From the NCBI RefSeq assembly GCF_007183175.1, contig NZ_AP019807.1, positions 4,336,001-4,400,000 on the forward strand: DNA of 64,000 nt, read 5' to 3'. Under the pieces are notes generated by a model. It worked only from the letters and a program-made list of their open reading frames with translations. It ran no database searches and had not been told where the DNA came from. The translations under genes were made by a program, and so were the position numbers. Of this stretch, positions 62,020 through 64,000 are shown in pieces; within the stretch, counting starts at the first letter, position 1, and each line of letters opens with the position of its first letter. This DNA is from Microbulbifer sp. GL-2. GTDB taxonomy: Bacteria; Pseudomonadota; Gammaproteobacteria; Pseudomonadales; Cellvibrionaceae.

Positions 62020-64000
62020 TTATCCAGTCTCTCCATACTTCTGCTGGAATCGAAATTGCGAGCGCTTCAGAGCGACATCGGCGATGATGCTCTTCATCTC
62101 GGCAATCAATTTTTCAGTTTGCATATCCAGGTGGCGCAATTCGGATTCGGACATATTGGCCTTGCCCTCTTCCCCAACGGCCTGGGCTTCCAACTTGCGC
62201 GCTTCTGCAGAGAGTTTGGCCACCTTTTGCTGGGCCTCAGCCAAGCCCAACTGTTTCATTGCCTGTTCAAACTGCTGTTCCTGCTCCATCCTCGCGCGCT
62301 GCTCGGGTGTCATATCATCGGGATCGAGACCGCGCCCAGTGGCTTCACGAATACGCTTCACGATTTCATCGCGCTTGGGTAAATCCGTACTCTCGACAAT
62401 TAAGTCGAGCATCACCATCTGCAGCTCTGGTGGCAGACTACTGGCAAGCTCCATCATCCGCTGGGAAACCTGAGCGCGATAACTCGGCGTGCTGGTGATA
62501 TCGCCCAAAACAACTTGCAGCTTGGCTTTAGTAACCAGGTTGGAGTGCGGCTGACCAGAACCTTCACTGCCATTCAGCACAATGATTTTGGTTTTGTCTG
62601 GAGTGCCCACATTGCGCGCTACCTCATAGTCCTGGCGGTGACTGAGATCATTAATTACATGGGCCATCAGCATCTCACCCACCTGCTGCCGAGCGAAGCG
62701 ATAGTTATCAGTGAGCTCCGCCAGTGTTGTACTGCCCTGCTGCTCTACCAGTGAATCTATGGCAACGCCTGACTTGGCTCCGCTCTCCTGGCCCAGAAAA
62801 GCCGAATAGACTCCAGCAGTCTCCTGAATAATCTGCTGTGCCTCCTGCATAATGGAAAACTGCTGGGCGGCAACATGGGTCTCCTGTTCAATACGGAATG
62901 CATTCTTGTCTTTGTTGCGGCGGTTAGGATTTAGGTTAACCACACCATCGGCGCGGTAAAACTCATCGAGCATATCTTCATCGGACAGATCCCCGGCGAG
63001 TGCATCCTCATCCTTGATGACCATCACTTTGTTTAAAAGAAAGGTCAGCTTTTGTCGACGCACATTCACCTCATTCTGTGCCGGCATCATGCGACGCCCT
63101 AATCCATAGGGCACACTGGTATTGTCCTCACGAAAACCCCAGAAAGGCACATAGGGAAAGTTGTTATGTGGATGCGGACTGGGTACATCCACCAGTCGAT
63201 GAGGGCCGATAAAATAAGCCAAGCGCATCTTGGGAAATGCCATATTGCGCACCTGCACCTTACCGCTGGTGAGTAATGCCTGATGCATTCGGTTACGCGG
63301 TTGCACTTCCATTACATGGCCGTCCCGGGTAAATATCACCGGTCGCTGAACATAGTGGCGGTAATAAACCTCATAGATCAGTGCACGCTCCCGATCACTG
63401 TCCCACCAATCCTGTAAAAACATATCGGTAGAAGTGTAATCCGAGTAAGCACCCAGTAAATCATCCCTCTGCATCAGCTGGTATTCAGTATCAAATCCAT
63501 CCCAGCCCTGGCAGGCAAACTCAATCAGGTTTTTGTAACCGGGGAATGCAAAAACCACCTGATCTTTATCCGCCCAACGCCTGCGCAACAACCATCGCGC
63601 ATTGGAGAGATCCGGTTCCGCATGCCAGTCCCAAAAGATCTCATTGCGATGCACACGCTTGCAGCGATAGGGATAGGCGAAGGGGTCGCTATTGCGGGAT
63701 ATCTCCACCCAGTCGAGGCCGCACTTCACCTGCCCGGCAAAGGCATCGGCACAGGCCTTATCTGCCCGTGTCATCCTTGCCGCTTCATTGAGCTTTTCGT
63801 TAATAGCTGCAGCCACTTCAACACTGTCGTCATCGTCAGGGCGTACTACCCAATCCGCACGGGTACGCGCCTCTAGACCAAGAACTCCATCAATCGCCGG
63901 CGCCATCAAGTTGTGAATCAGAATCGGCTGGCCGCGGGATTCCAGCACCTTGCGCATTTCAGGAGTAATCTGATTGCTATCGTAGTAAGCGCAGGCGCGG
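62020..64000 (-). CDS. Phage portal protein, P22-like (N-terminus beyond window)
   Basis: At least 659 codons; the first ATG in the window is 63957 but the frame stays open to the right edge and reads ACAYYDSNQITPE, which is typical portal sequence, so the true start is outside. Then RGQPILIHNLMAPAIDGVLG, DPFAYPYRCKRVHRNEIFWD, QEAQQIIQETAGVYSAFLGQ, and a C-terminal helical region. Dodecameric DNA gate at the capsid vertex. Confidence 0.88.
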   Translation of the reverse strand, partial: RACAYYDSNQITPEMRKVLESRGQPILIHNLMAPAIDGVLGLEARTRADWVVRPDDDDSVEVAAAINEKLNEAARMTRADKACADAFAGQVKCGLDWVEISRNSDPFAYPYRCKRVHRNEIFWDWHAEPDLSNARWLLRRRWADKDQVVFAFPGYKNLIEFACQGWDGFDTEYQLMQRDDLLGAYSDYTSTDMFLQDWWDSDRERALIYEVYYRHYVQRPVIFTRDGHVMEVQPRNRMHQALLTSGKVQVRNMAFPKMRLAYFIGPHRLVDVPSPHPHNNFPYVPFWGFREDNTSVPYGLGRRMMPAQNEVNVRRQKLTFLLNKVMVIKDEDALAGDLSDEDMLDEFYRADGVVNLNPNRRNKDKNAFRIEQETHVAAQQFSIMQEAQQIIQETAGVYSAFLGQESGAKSGVAIDSLVEQQGSTTLAELTDNYRFARQQVGEMLMAHVINDLSHRQDYEVARNVGTPDKTKIIVLNGSEGSGQPHSNLVTKAKLQVVLGDITSTPSYRAQVSQRMMELASSLPPELQMVMLDLIVESTDLPKRDEIVKRIREATGRGLDPDDMTPEQRARMEQEQQFEQAMKQLGLAEAQQKVAKLSAEARKLEAQAVGEEGKANMSESELRHLDMQTEKLIAEMKSIIADVALKRSQFRFQQKYGETG

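Larger units (their letters stand above)
46456..64000 (-). mobile_element. Prophage-like head-gene cluster (partial), interrupted by a cassette array
   Basis: Minus-strand order from the right edge: portal, scaffold-like acidic protein, N4-gp56-like major capsid, small head protein, [cassette array], four connector-type proteins with overlapping stops and starts, and a beta-helix cargo gene. This is a podovirus/N4-like or P22-portal-like head module. Terminase, integrase, lysis and replication genes are not in the window; the left junction may be near the tRNA-Ser at 44.7 kb but no second att copy can be seen. Confidence 0.75.

Noticed and set aside
44763..64000. CRISPR array or integrase gene
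   Set aside because: No regularly spaced identical repeats, and no tyrosine or serine recombinase motif was seen in any frame; the spaced motifs here are attC sites.
46456..64000. Gene transfer agent instead of prophage
   Set aside because: The capsid and portal are of N4-gp56/P22 type, not the RcGTA set, and no GTA tail genes are present.

Overview
The window looks like a chromosome segment of a marine gammaproteobacterium, probably Cellvibrionales/Microbulbifer-like. This is inferred from the conserved plsX-fabD-fabG-acpP-fabF-pabC-mltG-tmk-holB block, divergent rluC/rne, ppsA/ppsR, cysB, puuA/puuB, a vibriolysin-type secreted protease with two PPC domains, and many close-to-Pseudomonas housekeeping proteins. 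No sequence search was possible, so the genus is a guess.

Core part (1-44.8 kb). Fatty-acid catabolism genes (an acetyl-CoA hydrolase/transferase-like gene running off the left edge, and fadE) are followed by a secreted di-heme oxidoreductase, rraA and an L,D-transpeptidase. Next come divergent ppsA/ppsR, then pabB, a small CxxC protein and cysB. A putative glutamylputrescine block follows: divergent puuA and puuB, with a TetR gene and a 5'-nucleotidase behind puuB. Then come an M4 metalloprotease, an AGCS symporter, a D-cysteine desulfhydrase-like gene, an isolated yajC, a short AraC-type regulator, bcp, a DUF2244 gene, mdh and a dUTPase. The minus-strand block tatD-pilZ-holB-tmk-mltG-pabC-fabF-acpP-fabG-fabD-plsX-rpmF-yceD follows. 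Maf (yceF), a HAD phosphatase, rluC and rne (with a roughly 790-bp leader) close the core. tmk carries an apparent one-base deletion in its P-loop.

Accessory part (44.8-64 kb). Beyond a tRNA-Ser(UGA) lie an orphan SOS-controlled umuD and a SRAP/YedK gene. Then a minus-strand phage head-gene cluster runs from the right edge: portal, scaffold-like protein, N4-gp56-like major capsid, small head protein, then adaptor/connector-type proteins, ending in a secreted beta-helix protein with six 44-residue repeats. No integrase, terminase or lysis gene is in the window.

The phage head operon is split by about 8.1 kb (50633-58708) of small, AT-rich, same-strand genes separated by attC-like recombination sites. 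Most cassette 5' boundaries carry the reverse complement of the core site at that cassette's own 3' end (exact or near exact for K, J, I, H, G, E, D and A), which is the signature of circularisable integron gene cassettes. I read this as an integrase-less cassette array (CALIN) of 11 cassettes placed inside a prophage morphogenesis operon. Cargo includes SUKH- and immunity-like proteins, a DUF6508-like protein, membrane proteins, a lipoprotein, a 466-aa protein of unknown function and a TPR-S41 peptidase. This is the most notable thing in the window.
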